Shown piece after piece: positions 24,225-35,315 of a stretch of 64,000 bases of DNA. Where the stretch lies: contig NZ_JAKNTA010000002.1 of assembly GCF_022288725.1 (NCBI RefSeq), forward strand, positions 470,404-534,403, given 5' to 3'. A model generated the notes under the pieces. That model was not told where the DNA came from and did no database searches. It saw only the letters and a list, made by a program, of their open reading frames with translations. This DNA comes from Kitasatospora sp. A2-31 (GTDB lineage Bacteria > Actinomycetota > Actinomycetes > Streptomycetales > Streptomycetaceae). Numbering within the stretch: the first letter of the stretch is position 1; each line of letters opens with the position of its first letter. The position numbers were made by a program, and so were the translations under genes.

Positions 24225-25196
24225 GTGGTGGAGACGGAGATGGCGGACTCGCAGACCCTGCTGTTCGACAGCGCGAGGCTGGACGAGACCGAGGAGTTCC
24301 TTTCGATGGCGTACACGCCGATGCACATCGGCGGGCCCGTCGAGGACGCGCGGGTGCGCATCAGCCGGCGCGCGGCCGGCCCGGTCACCCTGGACCGCCT
24401 CGACTTCGGCTACACCATGGCCTACGACGCCCGCGACCTGGGCAGGGTGTGCCTGGTCAGCATGCACGACGGAACCCTCGCAGACCTCACCTCCGGCAGC
24501 GAGGAGGTCTTCGGGCCCGGCGAGACGTTCCTCCTCGCCCCGCCGGACCGGCCCTACCGGGGGGAGGTGCGCGCCGCCCGCTACACCATCGCCCTGTTCG
24601 ACACCGCTCTGCTCGATGCCGTCGCTCCCACCGCGCCCGGCGAGCAGCCGATCCGTCTGACCGGCTCCCGCCCGGTCACGGCGGCCGCGAACCGGCAGCT
24701 CGCCTCCGCCGTCGCCTACGTCCGCGACCACGTGCTCGACGACCCGGCCGCCTGCGAGAACGACCTGGTGGTGTCCACCGCGGCCCGGCACCTGGCCGCG
24801 GTCGCCCTCGCCGCCCTGCCCCACAGCGCCCGGGACACCGGCCGGCCCAGCGACACCTCCGACGCCACGCCCGACACCGTCCGTCGTGCGGTCGCCTTCA
24901 TCGAATCCCATGCGGACCAGGACATCACGCTCGCGCGCATCGCCGCGGCCGCATGCGTCACGCCCCGCGCCCTGCAGTACGCCTTCCGCCGTCACCTCGG
25001 CACCACCCCGCTCGGCCACCTGCGCCGGGTGCGCCTGGACGCTGCGCACCGTGACCTGCTCGCCGGCGACCCCGGGTCCACGACGGTGACGGAGATCGCG
25101 ATGCGCTGGGGGTTCGCCCATCCCGGGCACTTCGCCGCCCGCTACCGCGAGGTCTACAGGACGTCGCCGAGCACCGCACTGAACCGGCGGGTCTGA
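24225..25196 (+). CDS. AraC-family transcriptional regulator
   Basis: A 323-residue regulator. Residues about 20-190 resemble the AraC-binding-like N-terminal domain (FGYTMAYDARDLGRVCLVSMH, EEVFGPGETFLLAPPDRPY). Residues about 220-320 hold the double HTH: FIESHADQDITLARIAAAACVTPRALQ begins the first, VTEIAMRWGFAHPGHFAARY is the conserved second. The GTG at 24225 has AAAGG nine bases upstream; an ATG five codons later (24240) also has GGAG at good distance. It stands alone, with no obvious target next to it. Confidence 0.85.
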   Translation: MVETEMADSQTLLFDSARLDETEEFLSMAYTPMHIGGPVEDARVRISRRAAGPVTLDRLDFGYTMAYDARDLGRVCLVSMHDGTLADLTSGSEEVFGPGETFLLAPPDRPYRGEVRAARYTIALFDTALLDAVAPTAPGEQPIRLTGSRPVTAAANRQLASAVAYVRDHVLDDPAACENDLVVSTAARHLAAVALAALPHSARDTGRPSDTSDATPDTVRRAVAFIESHADQDITLARIAAAACVTPRALQYAFRRHLGTTPLGHLRRVRLDAAHRDLLAGDPGSTTVTEIAMRWGFAHPGHFAARYREVYRTSPSTALNRRV

Positions 25197-25232
25197 CGCG
25201 GCCGCGGCCGGCCGCCCGGCGCCACCCGACGA

Positions 25233-25306
25233 CGGCGCCACCCCGCTACCGCGCCACCCCGCTACCGCGCCACCCCGCTACGGCGCCACCCCGCTACGGC
25301 GCCACC
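25233..25306 (+). repeat. 16-bp tandem repeat, about 4.6 copies
   Basis: Unit CCGCGCCACCCCGCTA with a C/G alternation at the second position. It lies between the convergent AraC gene and the 25325 gene. No coding role. Confidence 0.9.
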
Positions 25307-25324
25307 ACCAAGGCTGCGGGGGCC

Positions 25325-25585
25325 TCATGCCCGCTTCAGGGCGGCCTCGCACACCGGACACCGCCGGTCCGCCAGCTCCGGCGGGTACCAGGGCTCCCCG
25401 GGCGCCGACGGCTGATGGTGGGAGTGCGCCATCGCGGCCGTGTCGAGGCCGCAGAGCGTCCGGGCCTGCGGATCCTCCGGCAGGTCGGGGTCCTGCCCGG
25501 CCGCATGAACCAGCATGACCGGTTCGTCGGCCCCCTGGTCGTCCCAGGTCCGGTCCAGCTCGAAGAGGACGACGATTCCTGCCAC
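25325..25585 (-). CDS. Small zinc-ribbon-like hypothetical protein
   Basis: An 86-residue protein beginning AGIVVLFELDRTWDDQGADE, then a C-terminal half with LCGLD, His-rich AMAHSHH and RRCPVCEAALKRA. The spaced Cys residues suggest a zinc or metal site. The GTG at 25585 lacks a well-placed Shine-Dalgarno, and a longer upstream frame looks non-coding, so the start is tentative. Similar short proteins occur widely in Streptomyces without known function. Confidence 0.6.
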   Translation of the reverse strand: MAGIVVLFELDRTWDDQGADEPVMLVHAAGQDPDLPEDPQARTLCGLDTAAMAHSHHQPSAPGEPWYPPELADRRCPVCEAALKRA

Positions 25586-25744
25586 CCCTCGACCATGCGG
25601 CACCGCCGCCCGTGCGTCGCCCGGCACGGGCCGGCCGGATGAATTCCCCCGGGCCGACCGCGCCCACCGGCTCCCCGTACGGTTCCGGTCGGTCCCCTCG
25701 CGGTGCCGGCCTCGGAGCTGTCCGCGCACCCGGACCGGTCCGTG

Positions 25745-25820
25745 TCTCTCCCGGGGACCTGCCCCTCCCGGGACCTGCCCCTCCGGGGAACCGCCCCTCC
25801 CGGGGACCTGCCCCTTCCGA
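25745..25820 (+). repeat. CCTGCCCCTCCCGGGGA-type imperfect tandem repeat
   Basis: Four to five imperfect copies of a 17-19 bp GC-rich unit just before the htpG 3' end. Each unit holds CTCCCGGG, which can pair with itself, so the run may act as a terminator-like barrier between convergent units. Confidence 0.7.
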
Positions 25821-25867
25821 GAGGACGGGTGCGGCCCGGCGCGTGACGGGCCGCACCCTCGGCGGTG

Positions 25868-27784
<1,917 letters not shown>

Positions 27785-27936
27785 TTCTGGGGACCCCTTT
27801 CGGGAACGATGACGATGGTTGACGGACGCAGCACGGGTCCGGGCGGACCCGTGCGCGCAGGGAAATGGTAGGCGGCCGGACGGATCCTCTGCTGAGGTCG
27901 CGTCAGTCCCAGGACCGCCGAGCGGGAGTGCCGGGC

Positions 27937-28833
27937 TCACTCGCCGCGGAGCTCCTCGATGACCGGGGCGAACGCCTCCATGGCGGGCTCCACGACGGTG
28001 ATGTACGTGAAGCCGTACCGCTCCCGCTGCGCGCGCAGCTGGTCGGCCATCTGCCGTACCGTGCCGATGAGGAAGGTCGGCAGTTCGAGGGCCTCGTCCT
28101 CGGTGAGGTCCGGGACGGTGAGGTACGGGATGCTGCCGAGGGTCGGCCACAGGGCGGCCCGGCGGTCGTCGGTGGCGACGACGGAGTAGATCAGGAGGTT
28201 CAGCTCGGCCGGCTCGGCGCGGTCGGCGGCGAAGCGCCGGTACGCGGCGACGCGTTCGTCCAACTGCGCGGCGGTGAGCATGACCGGCCGGCCGTCGGTG
28301 TCCGCGCGGCCCCCGGTGAACGCGGCGATCTCGGCATGCCGGGCGGACAGCTTCAGGACGCGGTCCCCGTTGCCGCCGACCAGGAGCGGCGGTCGGGGCC
28401 GCTGCAGCGGCTGCGGTGCGTAGTCGCCCGAGCCGTACAGCTTGTCCAACTCCTCGATCGTGCGCCGAAGGTGGTCCACCCGCTCGCCGGGCGTGCCGAA
28501 GGGCAGGCCCGCCGCATCGTGCTCCGCCTTCATGTAGCCGGTGCCGAGCCCCAGTTCGAGGCGGCCGCCGGTGAGCTGGTCCGTGGTGGCGACCTCCCGG
28601 GCGAGCAGCGCCGGGTTCCAGAAGCCGGAGTCGAGCACGAACGTACCGAGCCGGGGCCGCTCGGTGGCCTCGGCTGCGGCGACCAGGGAGGGGAACGGCG
28701 CGGGCCGGCCCAGGTGGTCGGAGACCGTGATCACGTCGTAGCCGAGCGACTCCGCCCTGCGGCACTTGTCGCGCCACTGGTCTCTCGCCGCAGGGGTGAG
28801 CAGAGTGACGCCGAAGCGGAACGAGCGGGCCAT
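27937..28833 (-). CDS. LLM-class F420-dependent oxidoreductase
   Basis: A 298-residue luciferase-like (beta/alpha)8 barrel protein: FRFGVTLLTPAARDQWRDKC at the start, VITVSDHLGRPAPFPSLVAAAEATERPRLGTFV begins near residue 33, LLAREVATTDQLTGGRLELGLGTGY at about 75-100, and PPLLVGGNGDRVLKL. The GRLELGLGTGY motif is typical of F420-using actinobacterial members. The substrate is unknown. AAGGAG lies five bases before the ATG. It ends about 150 bp from htpG, on the same strand, and may precede it in one transcript. Confidence 0.88.
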   Translation of the reverse strand: MARSFRFGVTLLTPAARDQWRDKCRRAESLGYDVITVSDHLGRPAPFPSLVAAAEATERPRLGTFVLDSGFWNPALLAREVATTDQLTGGRLELGLGTGYMKAEHDAAGLPFGTPGERVDHLRRTIEELDKLYGSGDYAPQPLQRPRPPLLVGGNGDRVLKLSARHAEIAAFTGGRADTDGRPVMLTAAQLDERVAAYRRFAADRAEPAELNLLIYSVVATDDRRAALWPTLGSIPYLTVPDLTEDEALELPTFLIGTVRQMADQLRAQRERYGFTYITVVEPAMEAFAPVIEELRGE

Positions 28834-29023
28834 GACGGCTCCTTGTGCGTAGATGAAGGTGAACTGGCTGCGCCCGCGCCCGATCGGCAAGCACCGCCCG
28901 TCAGTCCATCACCTGCGCATGATCGCCGCCACAGGGTTCGTTCGAGGCGAACGCGGCGCCGGTTCGCCGATGCCGCGGGCTCCACGGCACACCGGCTCCT
29001 GCCCCGCCGCGCCGTGGAGCCCG

Positions 29024-29059
29024 GTGCGGAGCGCGCCGTGCGGAGCGCGCCGTGCGGAG
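29024..29059 (+). repeat. GTGCGGAGCGCGCC direct repeat
   Basis: Two exact 14-bp copies and a partial third, in the gap between the LLM gene start and the DUF1772 gene end. Confidence 0.8.
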
Positions 29060-29096
29060 AGGATTCGGAGTGCGGTGCGGAGTGCGGTTCGGGGCG

Positions 29097-29543
29097 TCAG
29101 GCCGGTGCGGCGACCAGCAGGGCGAACGCGGTGACGATGACGGCCACCCGCAGGTAGTGGAGCCTGTCCCAGCGGCCCAGTTGCTGCCGCCAGTCCGCGG
29201 GGGCGGTGTCGCGGGTCCACCGGGCCGCGCGGGAGTTGATCGGGACGAGCAGGGCGATCGACATCACCACGCTCAGGACCAGCAGGCCGGCGGCCGTGAC
29301 GACGAGCCCGGTCCCTGCCTCGCCCCATGCGGTCACCGCCCAGGTGACGCCGAGCAGAACCGAGCCGATGTACCAGAAGGGCATCACCCGACCGAGGATG
29401 CGGGCCCCGTCGCTGCGGGCGGCGAGCCCGCCGTTGTCCGGCAGCTGGTCGAGGATCGGGTTGACGAAGACCGCCACCGCGAGCTCCACGCCGACCATCA
29501 GACCGACCAGCACCACGGTGACGACGGACAGTGCGTTCTGCAT
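29097..29543 (-). CDS. DUF1772 (anthrone-oxygenase-like) membrane protein
   Basis: A 148-residue four-helix membrane protein: VVTVVLVGLMVGVELAVAVFVNPIL, FWYIGSVLLGVTWAVTAW, VVTAAGLLVLSVVMSIALLVPIN, and LRVAVIVTAFALLVA. FVNPIL and the NSRAARW loop are typical of DUF1772, a family that includes anthrone oxygenases but is mostly uncharacterised. GGGAGGG lies just before the ATG. Two CTAGC-type inverted repeats lie upstream, so a dimeric regulator, not encoded next to it, probably controls it. Confidence 0.8.
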   Translation of the reverse strand: MQNALSVVTVVLVGLMVGVELAVAVFVNPILDQLPDNGGLAARSDGARILGRVMPFWYIGSVLLGVTWAVTAWGEAGTGLVVTAAGLLVLSVVMSIALLVPINSRAARWTRDTAPADWRQQLGRWDRLHYLRVAVIVTAFALLVAAPA

Positions 29544-29565
29544 GTTCCCTCCCTAGTCCGACCAC

Positions 29566-29586
29566 GGACCTAGCGTCGCTAGGTCC
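29566..29586. promoter_or_regulatory. Operator 1: inverted repeat GGACCTAGCG, 1-base spacer
   Basis: Ten-base arms, perfect, around a single T, 23 bp upstream of the DUF1772 start. Shares the core CTAGC-N3-GCTAG with operator 2. Confidence 0.6.
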
Positions 29587-29619
29587 TGAGTCAATGCTAG
29601 GCAGTTCGATGCTCGAATG

Positions 29620-29634
29620 TCTAGCAGTGCTAGA
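29620..29634. promoter_or_regulatory. Operator 2: TCTAGCA-G-TGCTAGA
   Basis: Seven-base perfect arms with one-base spacer, centred about 51 bp from operator 1. The shared core suggests binding by the same regulator, perhaps by two dimers on one side of the promoter. Confidence 0.55.
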
Positions 29635-29758
29635 TTCCAGCGAGCCGTGGTCACGGTCACCGGGTCGCTGATCAGCCCCCGGTCGCTGCTCAGCCCCGGG
29701 AGGGAGGGGGACGGGCGGGTGCCGGTCCTCTCCACCGCTGACCTCCGCCCGGCTGCCG

Positions 29759-31594
29759 TCAGACGCCGCCGGGCCCGGGCCCTGCCCCCCGCTCCCAGGA
29801 CCGGTAGGCCTCCACCGCCGTCGGCAGCGTGGGGAAGATCCGGTCGCGGCCGACGGACTCGGTCAGGCCGTACGCGTCGAGGTCGTCCAGCAGGTCCTGT
29901 TTGACCCGGGCCAGCGCGAAGACGATCCCGCGGTCGGCCAGCTCGCGCCGCACGGCGTCCACCGAGTCCAGCGCGGTGATGTCCACCTCGACGTTGGCCT
30001 CGGTGTTGAGCACGAACCACCGCACCGGAGCGGACTGCTCCGCCACGACGGCCAGCGCCCGGCGCCGGAAGTCCTCGGCGTTGGCGAAGAACAGCGGCGA
30101 GTCGTACCGGTAGACCACGAGCCCCGGGACGGTCCGCGCGCGCGGGTAGTCGTCGACGTCGTGCATCCCGGCGAGGCCCGGCACCACGCCCAGCACGGCG
30201 TCGTGCGGCCGGGCCACCCGGCTGAGCAGCTCGGCCACCGAGAGGCCGACCGCCACCAGCACGCCGTACAGGATGTCCAGCACCAGCACGCCGGCCAGGC
30301 AGCCGACGGCGAGCAGCAGTTCGCGGCGGCGGAAGTGCGCCAGCCGGCGGAACCCGGCGACGTCGATCATCCGGATCGCCGCGTACACCACGAGGGCGCC
30401 CAGCACGGCGTCCGGGGTGTCACGCAGCAGCGGGCCCAGGAAGAGCAGCACGGCGACCACCACCAGGCCGGCCGACAGCCCGTAGACCTGGCTCCGGCCG
30501 CCCGCCGACTGGGCCAGCGCCGTCCGGCTCGCGCTGCTGCTGACCGGGAAGCCCTGGAAGAACCCGGCGCCGAGGTTCACCGCGCCCAGGGCCAGCAGCT
30601 CCTGGTTGGCGTCCAGCCGCGCCTCGCCGCCTGCCGGCCCGTTGCCTGCGCGCCCGCCGCCCGTCGGTCCGGTGCCCGTGGCTCCGCCGCCCGTCTGTCC
30701 GGTGCCCGTGGGATCGGCGTCCGTGGGATCGGAGGCCCTGGGCTCGAAGGCGCGCGCGGTGAGGATGAAGTCGGTGTAGCCCACCAGCAGGATGCCCAGG
30801 GCCGGCAGGGCCAGCCCGCGCAGATCGGCGAGGCTCGGCGCCTCCGCCCGGGGCAGCCCGGCCGGGATCTCGCCGATCACGGCGAGGCCGTGCTCGCCGA
30901 GCGAGAACGCCGCCGAGACCGCCGTGCCGAGAACGACGGCCAGTAGCGGGCCGGGCAGCCGCGGGGCGAAGCGGGCCACCAGGAGGAGCAGCAGCAGGGT
31001 GGCGGCACTGAAGCCGAGCGTGGGCAGGTCGACCTCGGAGAGCTTCGACAGGAACGACGCCAGCTGCGGGAAGAACCCTTCGCCCTGCACGTCGACGCCG
31101 GTGAGCTTGGACAGCTGGTCCGCCATCATGATCAGCGCCACGCCGGCCAGGTAGCCGATCAGCACCGGCTGGGAGAGCAGGTCGGCGACGAAACCCAGCC
31201 GGGCCAGCCAGGCCAGTACGCAGAGCAGGCCGACCACCACGGCGAGCGCGGCCGCCAGCTCGGCGTAGCGGGTGGGGTCGCCGTGGGCCATCGGTGCGAC
31301 CACGGTGGCGGTCATCAGCGCGGTCGTCGACTCGGGCCCCACCGACAGCAGGCGGGAGGAGCCGACCAGCGCGTAGAGCACGATCGCGGGCAGGATCGCC
31401 CAGAGCCCGGCGACCGGCGGCAGCCCGGCCACACTGGCGTACGCCATGACCTGCGGCACGAGGTAGGCCGCGACGGTGACCCCGGCCACGAGGTCGCCCC
31501 GCAGCCAGGCGCTCCGATAGTGCCGGAGCCGTGAGAGTCCCGGCAGGGCCGGCACCGCGTGGCGCCACCCCTGCCCGGGGTCATCGGCAGCCAT
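29759..31594 (-). CDS. SulP-family anion transporter with STAS domain
   Basis: A 611-residue transporter. Residues 1-440 form the SulP membrane domain: LRGDLVAGVTVAAYLVPQVMAYA, SVGPESTTALMTATVVAPMA, and VSSSASRTALAQSAGGRSQV are family signatures. A Gly/Thr/Pro-rich repeat (DPTGTGQTGGG…) at about 285-320 interrupts one loop and looks like an expanded insert. Residues about 490-600 form the cytoplasmic STAS domain (FVLNTEANVEVDITALDSVD). Likely substrates are sulfate, bicarbonate or dicarboxylates; sequence alone does not decide. GAGGAGG lies before the ATG. Confidence 0.9.
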   Translation of the reverse strand: MAADDPGQGWRHAVPALPGLSRLRHYRSAWLRGDLVAGVTVAAYLVPQVMAYASVAGLPPVAGLWAILPAIVLYALVGSSRLLSVGPESTTALMTATVVAPMAHGDPTRYAELAAALAVVVGLLCVLAWLARLGFVADLLSQPVLIGYLAGVALIMMADQLSKLTGVDVQGEGFFPQLASFLSKLSEVDLPTLGFSAATLLLLLLVARFAPRLPGPLLAVVLGTAVSAAFSLGEHGLAVIGEIPAGLPRAEAPSLADLRGLALPALGILLVGYTDFILTARAFEPRASDPTDADPTGTGQTGGGATGTGPTGGGRAGNGPAGGEARLDANQELLALGAVNLGAGFFQGFPVSSSASRTALAQSAGGRSQVYGLSAGLVVVAVLLFLGPLLRDTPDAVLGALVVYAAIRMIDVAGFRRLAHFRRRELLLAVGCLAGVLVLDILYGVLVAVGLSVAELLSRVARPHDAVLGVVPGLAGMHDVDDYPRARTVPGLVVYRYDSPLFFANAEDFRRRALAVVAEQSAPVRWFVLNTEANVEVDITALDSVDAVRRELADRGIVFALARVKQDLLDDLDAYGLTESVGRDRIFPTLPTAVEAYRSWERGAGPGPGGV

Positions 31595-31819
31595 CAGGCC
31601 TCCTCTCCGTCGCCCGCCCGGTCCGGTCGCCGGAGACCGCCCGGGACGCGAAGCCGCGTGGCGTGGGGCCCGAGGCGCGAGCCGCGAGCCGGGACCCGGC
31701 GGGCCGGCCGGGCCCGGTGCAGATCGTGCGACGCGGTGTGGTGCGGCCCGTCGGACCGGTCCAAAGGGCCATCATCGGGGAAGGGGACGTGGGGATGGGG
31801 GAGGAGGAAGGAGTCGCAG

Positions 31820-33277
31820 ATGGTGTCGTCGGGGTACTCCCGCGCTCGGGTGCTGGCATGGACGGCCCTCGCCGCGGTCGCGGGTTCGTTCACGGTGCTG
31901 GCCGCCGCCTCGGGCGCGAGGGCGCTCCTGGTCGTGCTGGTCGGGGTGGCCGGGCTGGCCGGTGCGGCATCCGGGTTCTGGCTCGCGGTGTCACGCCGTG
32001 GGCCGCTCCGCGCGCTCGGTGTGCTGCTGGTCGTGTGCGCTCCGGCCGCCGTGCTGGCGGTCTGCACCGTGGTGGGGCTCTGGACGGAGGCGCTGGCCGC
32101 CCTGGCGCTCTGGACCGCCGGGGGCGCGTGCGCGCGCTGGGCGGTGCGTCAGGTCCGGCCGCCGCGTCCGGTGCGCGCCGTCCGGAGCCGGCCTCCGGCC
32201 CGGCCGGTCCTGATCATGAACCCGCGTTCGGGTGGCGGCAAGGTCGGCCGCTTCCGCCTCGCCGAGCGGGCGGAGGCGCTCGGTGCCCGGGTGGTCCTGC
32301 TGGACACCGCCGGGGGCGCCCGGCAGGACGTCAGCGAACTCGCCCGTCAGGCGGTGGCGGAGGGGGCCGACCTGCTCGGCGTGGCCGGCGGCGACGGCAC
32401 CCAGGCGCTGGTGGCAGAGGTGGCGGCCGAGCACGGGCTGCCGTTCCTGGTCCTTCCCGCGGGCACCCGCAACCACTTCGCCATGGACCTCGGCCTCGAC
32501 CGCGTCGACCCCTCCCGCACGCTGGCCGCGCTCACCGACGGTGAGGAACTCCGGGTCGACCTGGGCCGGGTGAGCGGCCGCCCCTTCGTCAACACCGTCT
32601 CCTTCGGGGTGTACGCGCAGGTCGTGCAGAGCCCCGAGTACCGCGACGCCAAGGCCGGCACCGCGCTCGAGGCGATGCCCGACCTGTTGCTCGGCTACTC
32701 CGGGGCCCGGCTGGACGTCCGGGCCGACGACGCCAGGCTGGCGGCCCCGCAGGCGGTCCTCGTCAGCAACAACCCGTACGCGGGGCCCCAGCCGCTCGGT
32801 GGTGCCCGCCGGCCCCGGCTGGACCTCGGCACCCTCGGTGTGGTCGGCATCCGGGTGGAGAACGCCGCGCAGGCGGCCGAGCTGGCGCTGCGCGGCACCA
32901 GGGCGGCCGGGCTCGACGTCCTCACGGCCCGCCGGGTGACCGTCCGGGCGGACCGGCCGACCATTCCGGTGGCCGTCGACGGCGAGGCACTGTCGCTGCC
33001 CGCCCCGGTCGACTGCGAGGTCCGGCCCGGCGCGCTGCGGGTGCTGGTCCCGCGGGACCGGCCGGGCGTGCCGGTCGCAGTGGAGCGCCCCGACTGGCGC
33101 TGGATCGTGGCGCTGGCCCTCGGCCGTCCGCTGCCGACCGCCCTGACACCCTCGACCGCCCCCAGCGCGCCGACCGCCCCGAGCGCGCCGACACCCTCGA
33201 CTTCTCGGACACCTCCGGCGGACGGGTCGCCCCCGGCCGGCGGGACGTCTCCGTCCGACCCGACGCCGAACGGCTGA
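31820..33277 (+). CDS. Diacylglycerol-kinase-like lipid kinase with membrane N-terminus
   Basis: A 485-residue protein. Residues 1-105 hold three to four helices (VLAWTALAAVAGSFTVLAAASG, LGVLLVVCAPAAVLAVCTVVG). The DAGK catalytic domain follows: VLIMNPRSGGGKVGRF at about 132, then LLGVAGGDGTQALVAEVA with the GGDGT nucleotide motif, and LVLPAGTRNHFAMDLGL. The C-terminus is a low-complexity Pro/Thr/Ser tail. Family members phosphorylate diacylglycerol, sphingoid bases or related lipids. The ATG at 31820 has AAGGAG seven bases upstream. It is divergent from the SulP gene. Confidence 0.85.
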   Translation: MVSSGYSRARVLAWTALAAVAGSFTVLAAASGARALLVVLVGVAGLAGAASGFWLAVSRRGPLRALGVLLVVCAPAAVLAVCTVVGLWTEALAALALWTAGGACARWAVRQVRPPRPVRAVRSRPPARPVLIMNPRSGGGKVGRFRLAERAEALGARVVLLDTAGGARQDVSELARQAVAEGADLLGVAGGDGTQALVAEVAAEHGLPFLVLPAGTRNHFAMDLGLDRVDPSRTLAALTDGEELRVDLGRVSGRPFVNTVSFGVYAQVVQSPEYRDAKAGTALEAMPDLLLGYSGARLDVRADDARLAAPQAVLVSNNPYAGPQPLGGARRPRLDLGTLGVVGIRVENAAQAAELALRGTRAAGLDVLTARRVTVRADRPTIPVAVDGEALSLPAPVDCEVRPGALRVLVPRDRPGVPVAVERPDWRWIVALALGRPLPTALTPSTAPSAPTAPSAPTPSTSRTPPADGSPPAGGTSPSDPTPNG

Positions 33278-33415
33278 CCGGACGGAGCCGCCTCCACGGC
33301 CTGAGGTGCCTTCACGGCGTAGGCCGCCGTGGGGGAGACGTCGACGAACGGGCCGCGGCGTTGCCACCGGAGGACGGGCCGTGCGGCCCCGATGCCGTTC
33401 AGCAGGCTTGTGACG

Positions 33416-34837
33416 TCACGTCCCCTCCGTCTCCGCGGCCGGTAGACGACCCGCACGGATCGCCGTCAGCAGGGCGGCGTGGTCACGCTCGTTCTGATCG
33501 GCGTAGGACTCCGCGAACCGGACCAGCGCCCGGTCGAAGGTGTCGCCCTTGCCGAGGTAGGCGGCGATGGCGATCCGGTCCCCGGAGCGCGCGTGGGCCC
33601 GGGCGAGCGTGGCGCCGCACAGCTCGCCGAACGCCCGCATCCCGCGCGGCACCATGTCCTCCGCCACCGCGATGCCCTTCCAGTCCCGCAGCTGGCGCAC
33701 GTAGAAGTCCCGGGTCCGGCCGTCGATGCCCTCGACCCGCTCCCAGCCGAGGAAGATGTCGCTGGTCGCCTGCATCAGCCGCTGGCCCGACACCACCCGC
33801 TCGCCCTGGTTCCGGTACTGGCTCGCGCCGACGTGCGGGGCGAGCACGGACTCGTCGGCCTCCTTCGCCTGGAGGAACAGCGGATCGTCGTCGTCCCGGC
33901 CGAGCAGCAGGAAGATCCAGCAGCGGGTGCCGACGCTGCCGACGCCGACCACCTTGCGGGCCACGTCCACCAACCGGTAGCCGGAGAGCAGGTGGCGGCG
34001 GTCCGAGGAGAGGGTGCGGCCGTAGCGCTCGACCAGCCCCTCGAAGAGCGACATCAGCGCGGACTGCTCCAGCGTCGGCAGGAAGTCGCCGAGCGGGACC
34101 AGCAGCGGCGGATCCGCGGCGATCCGCACCTGACCGCCCACCACCTCGGTGAGCTTCCCGAAGGCCTGCAGGCTGTCCCGGGTACGGGCCTTCGCCATCG
34201 CCTGGTCGAGGCCGCGCAGTCCGTGCCGGGAGACCCGGCCCTCCGCCAGCTCCCGCAGCCGGTCGGCGTCCATCCGGGTGTACCAGACGTCGAGGTTGGG
34301 CATGTCCGCGAACCGGCGCATCGCCTCCCGGTAGGAGCGGACCGTCGCCGCCACGATGGCCGCGCGGTCCGAGTCCTCGAACCTGTTCGCCCGCGCCGCG
34401 ATCACCAGGCTGGACGCCAAGCGCTTCACGTCCCACTCCCAGGGGCCGGGCAGGGTCTCGTCGAAGTCGTTGATGTCGAAGACCAGCTGGCGCTCCGGTG
34501 ACGCCAGGAGCCGGAAGTTCAGCATGTGGGCGTCGCCGCAGAGCTGCGCCCGGATCCCGGAGTCGGGGCTGTCCGCGAGGTCGGACGCCATGATCGCCGC
34601 TGCGCCCCGGTAGAAGCGGAACGGGGACTCGGACATCCGCCCGTAGCGGATCGGGATCAGCTCCTGCACCCGTCGGGCCGACTGGGCCTCCAGGATCGCC
34701 AGCGGATCCGGGCGCTGCGGGCCGGGCCGGTACTCGGCGTGGGCGGAGCGGGGCGCCGTCCGGCGCGCCGCCCGGCCGGCCGCCGCGCGCTCCGCGGGGG
34801 TGGCGTGCTTCATCGGCCGGGGCTGGTTCTGGCCCAT
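33416..34837 (-). CDS. DUF2252 family protein
   Basis: A 473-residue soluble protein. DUF2252 hallmarks: PIRYGRMSESPFRFYRGAA, LCGDAHMLNF, LVFDINDFDETLPGPWEWDVKRLA, VGTRCWIFLLLGRDDDDPLFLQAKEA, and the C-terminal RDWKGIAVAEDM. The pattern (GDxHxxNF, then a DFD-like motif) recalls the kinase-like fold of aminoglycoside phosphotransferases, so a phosphotransferase activity is possible but unproven. CCAGGAGG lies upstream of the ATG. Confidence 0.88.
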   Translation of the reverse strand: MGQNQPRPMKHATPAERAAAGRAARRTAPRSAHAEYRPGPQRPDPLAILEAQSARRVQELIPIRYGRMSESPFRFYRGAAAIMASDLADSPDSGIRAQLCGDAHMLNFRLLASPERQLVFDINDFDETLPGPWEWDVKRLASSLVIAARANRFEDSDRAAIVAATVRSYREAMRRFADMPNLDVWYTRMDADRLRELAEGRVSRHGLRGLDQAMAKARTRDSLQAFGKLTEVVGGQVRIAADPPLLVPLGDFLPTLEQSALMSLFEGLVERYGRTLSSDRRHLLSGYRLVDVARKVVGVGSVGTRCWIFLLLGRDDDDPLFLQAKEADESVLAPHVGASQYRNQGERVVSGQRLMQATSDIFLGWERVEGIDGRTRDFYVRQLRDWKGIAVAEDMVPRGMRAFGELCGATLARAHARSGDRIAIAAYLGKGDTFDRALVRFAESYADQNERDHAALLTAIRAGRLPAAETEGT

Positions 34838-35099
34838 CGACGACCTCCTGGTCACTGCTAGCCGACCGGGCCGACGGAGCCCGACGGGCGGGAAGCCCGG
34901 CGGCGAGGTCGGCCACCATCCTCCGATCATCGCCGCGGACGGGCGATCCGGCCTGCCGGGCCCGCCGGGGCGCGGGGGCAGCCGCGGCGCCGGGCACCCC
35001 GGCCCCGCGGCGCCGGGCGCCCCGGGCCCGGGACGTCGCGGGCCCGCCGACCGTGGCACCGGCCGCTCGACCCCTGACCCGGCCGGGTAGGCTCGTCGG

Positions 35100-35144
35100 G
35101 TGAACTCCTACTGGCACGTCGTCCTGCCACCGCTCGGCGCCTGA
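35100..35144 (+). CDS. Possible leaderless leader peptide MNSYWHVVLPPLGA
   Basis: A 14-codon GTG frame with TAGGCT exactly six bases upstream, as in leaderless Streptomyces promoters. It is followed by two small GC-rich hairpins (GCGGG/CCCGC and GGCTCG/CGAGCC) and then, 170 bp later, the DMT exporter. The layout fits translation-dependent control of the exporter, for example by a ribosome-stalling drug. This is inferred; no homologue is known to me. Confidence 0.4.
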   Translation: MNSYWHVVLPPLGA

Positions 35145-35315
35145 GCGGGCGCACCCGCCGACGGCTCGACCCGCGAGCCCGGCCATAGCCGACCTCATGG
35201 AGGCGGCGGCCGCGCGCGACCCCGGACGCCCCTCTGCGGCGGCCCCGGGCCGGTGCCGTGCGCCCGTTGCGAAACCGGATCCCACCAACGGTCTCGACGA
35301 CGGAAGTTCACACTC

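Noticed and set aside
29617..29904. Divergent regulator gene for the DUF1772 operators
   Set aside because: The plus frame starting MSSSARFQRA lacks an HTH and runs into the SulP gene antisense.
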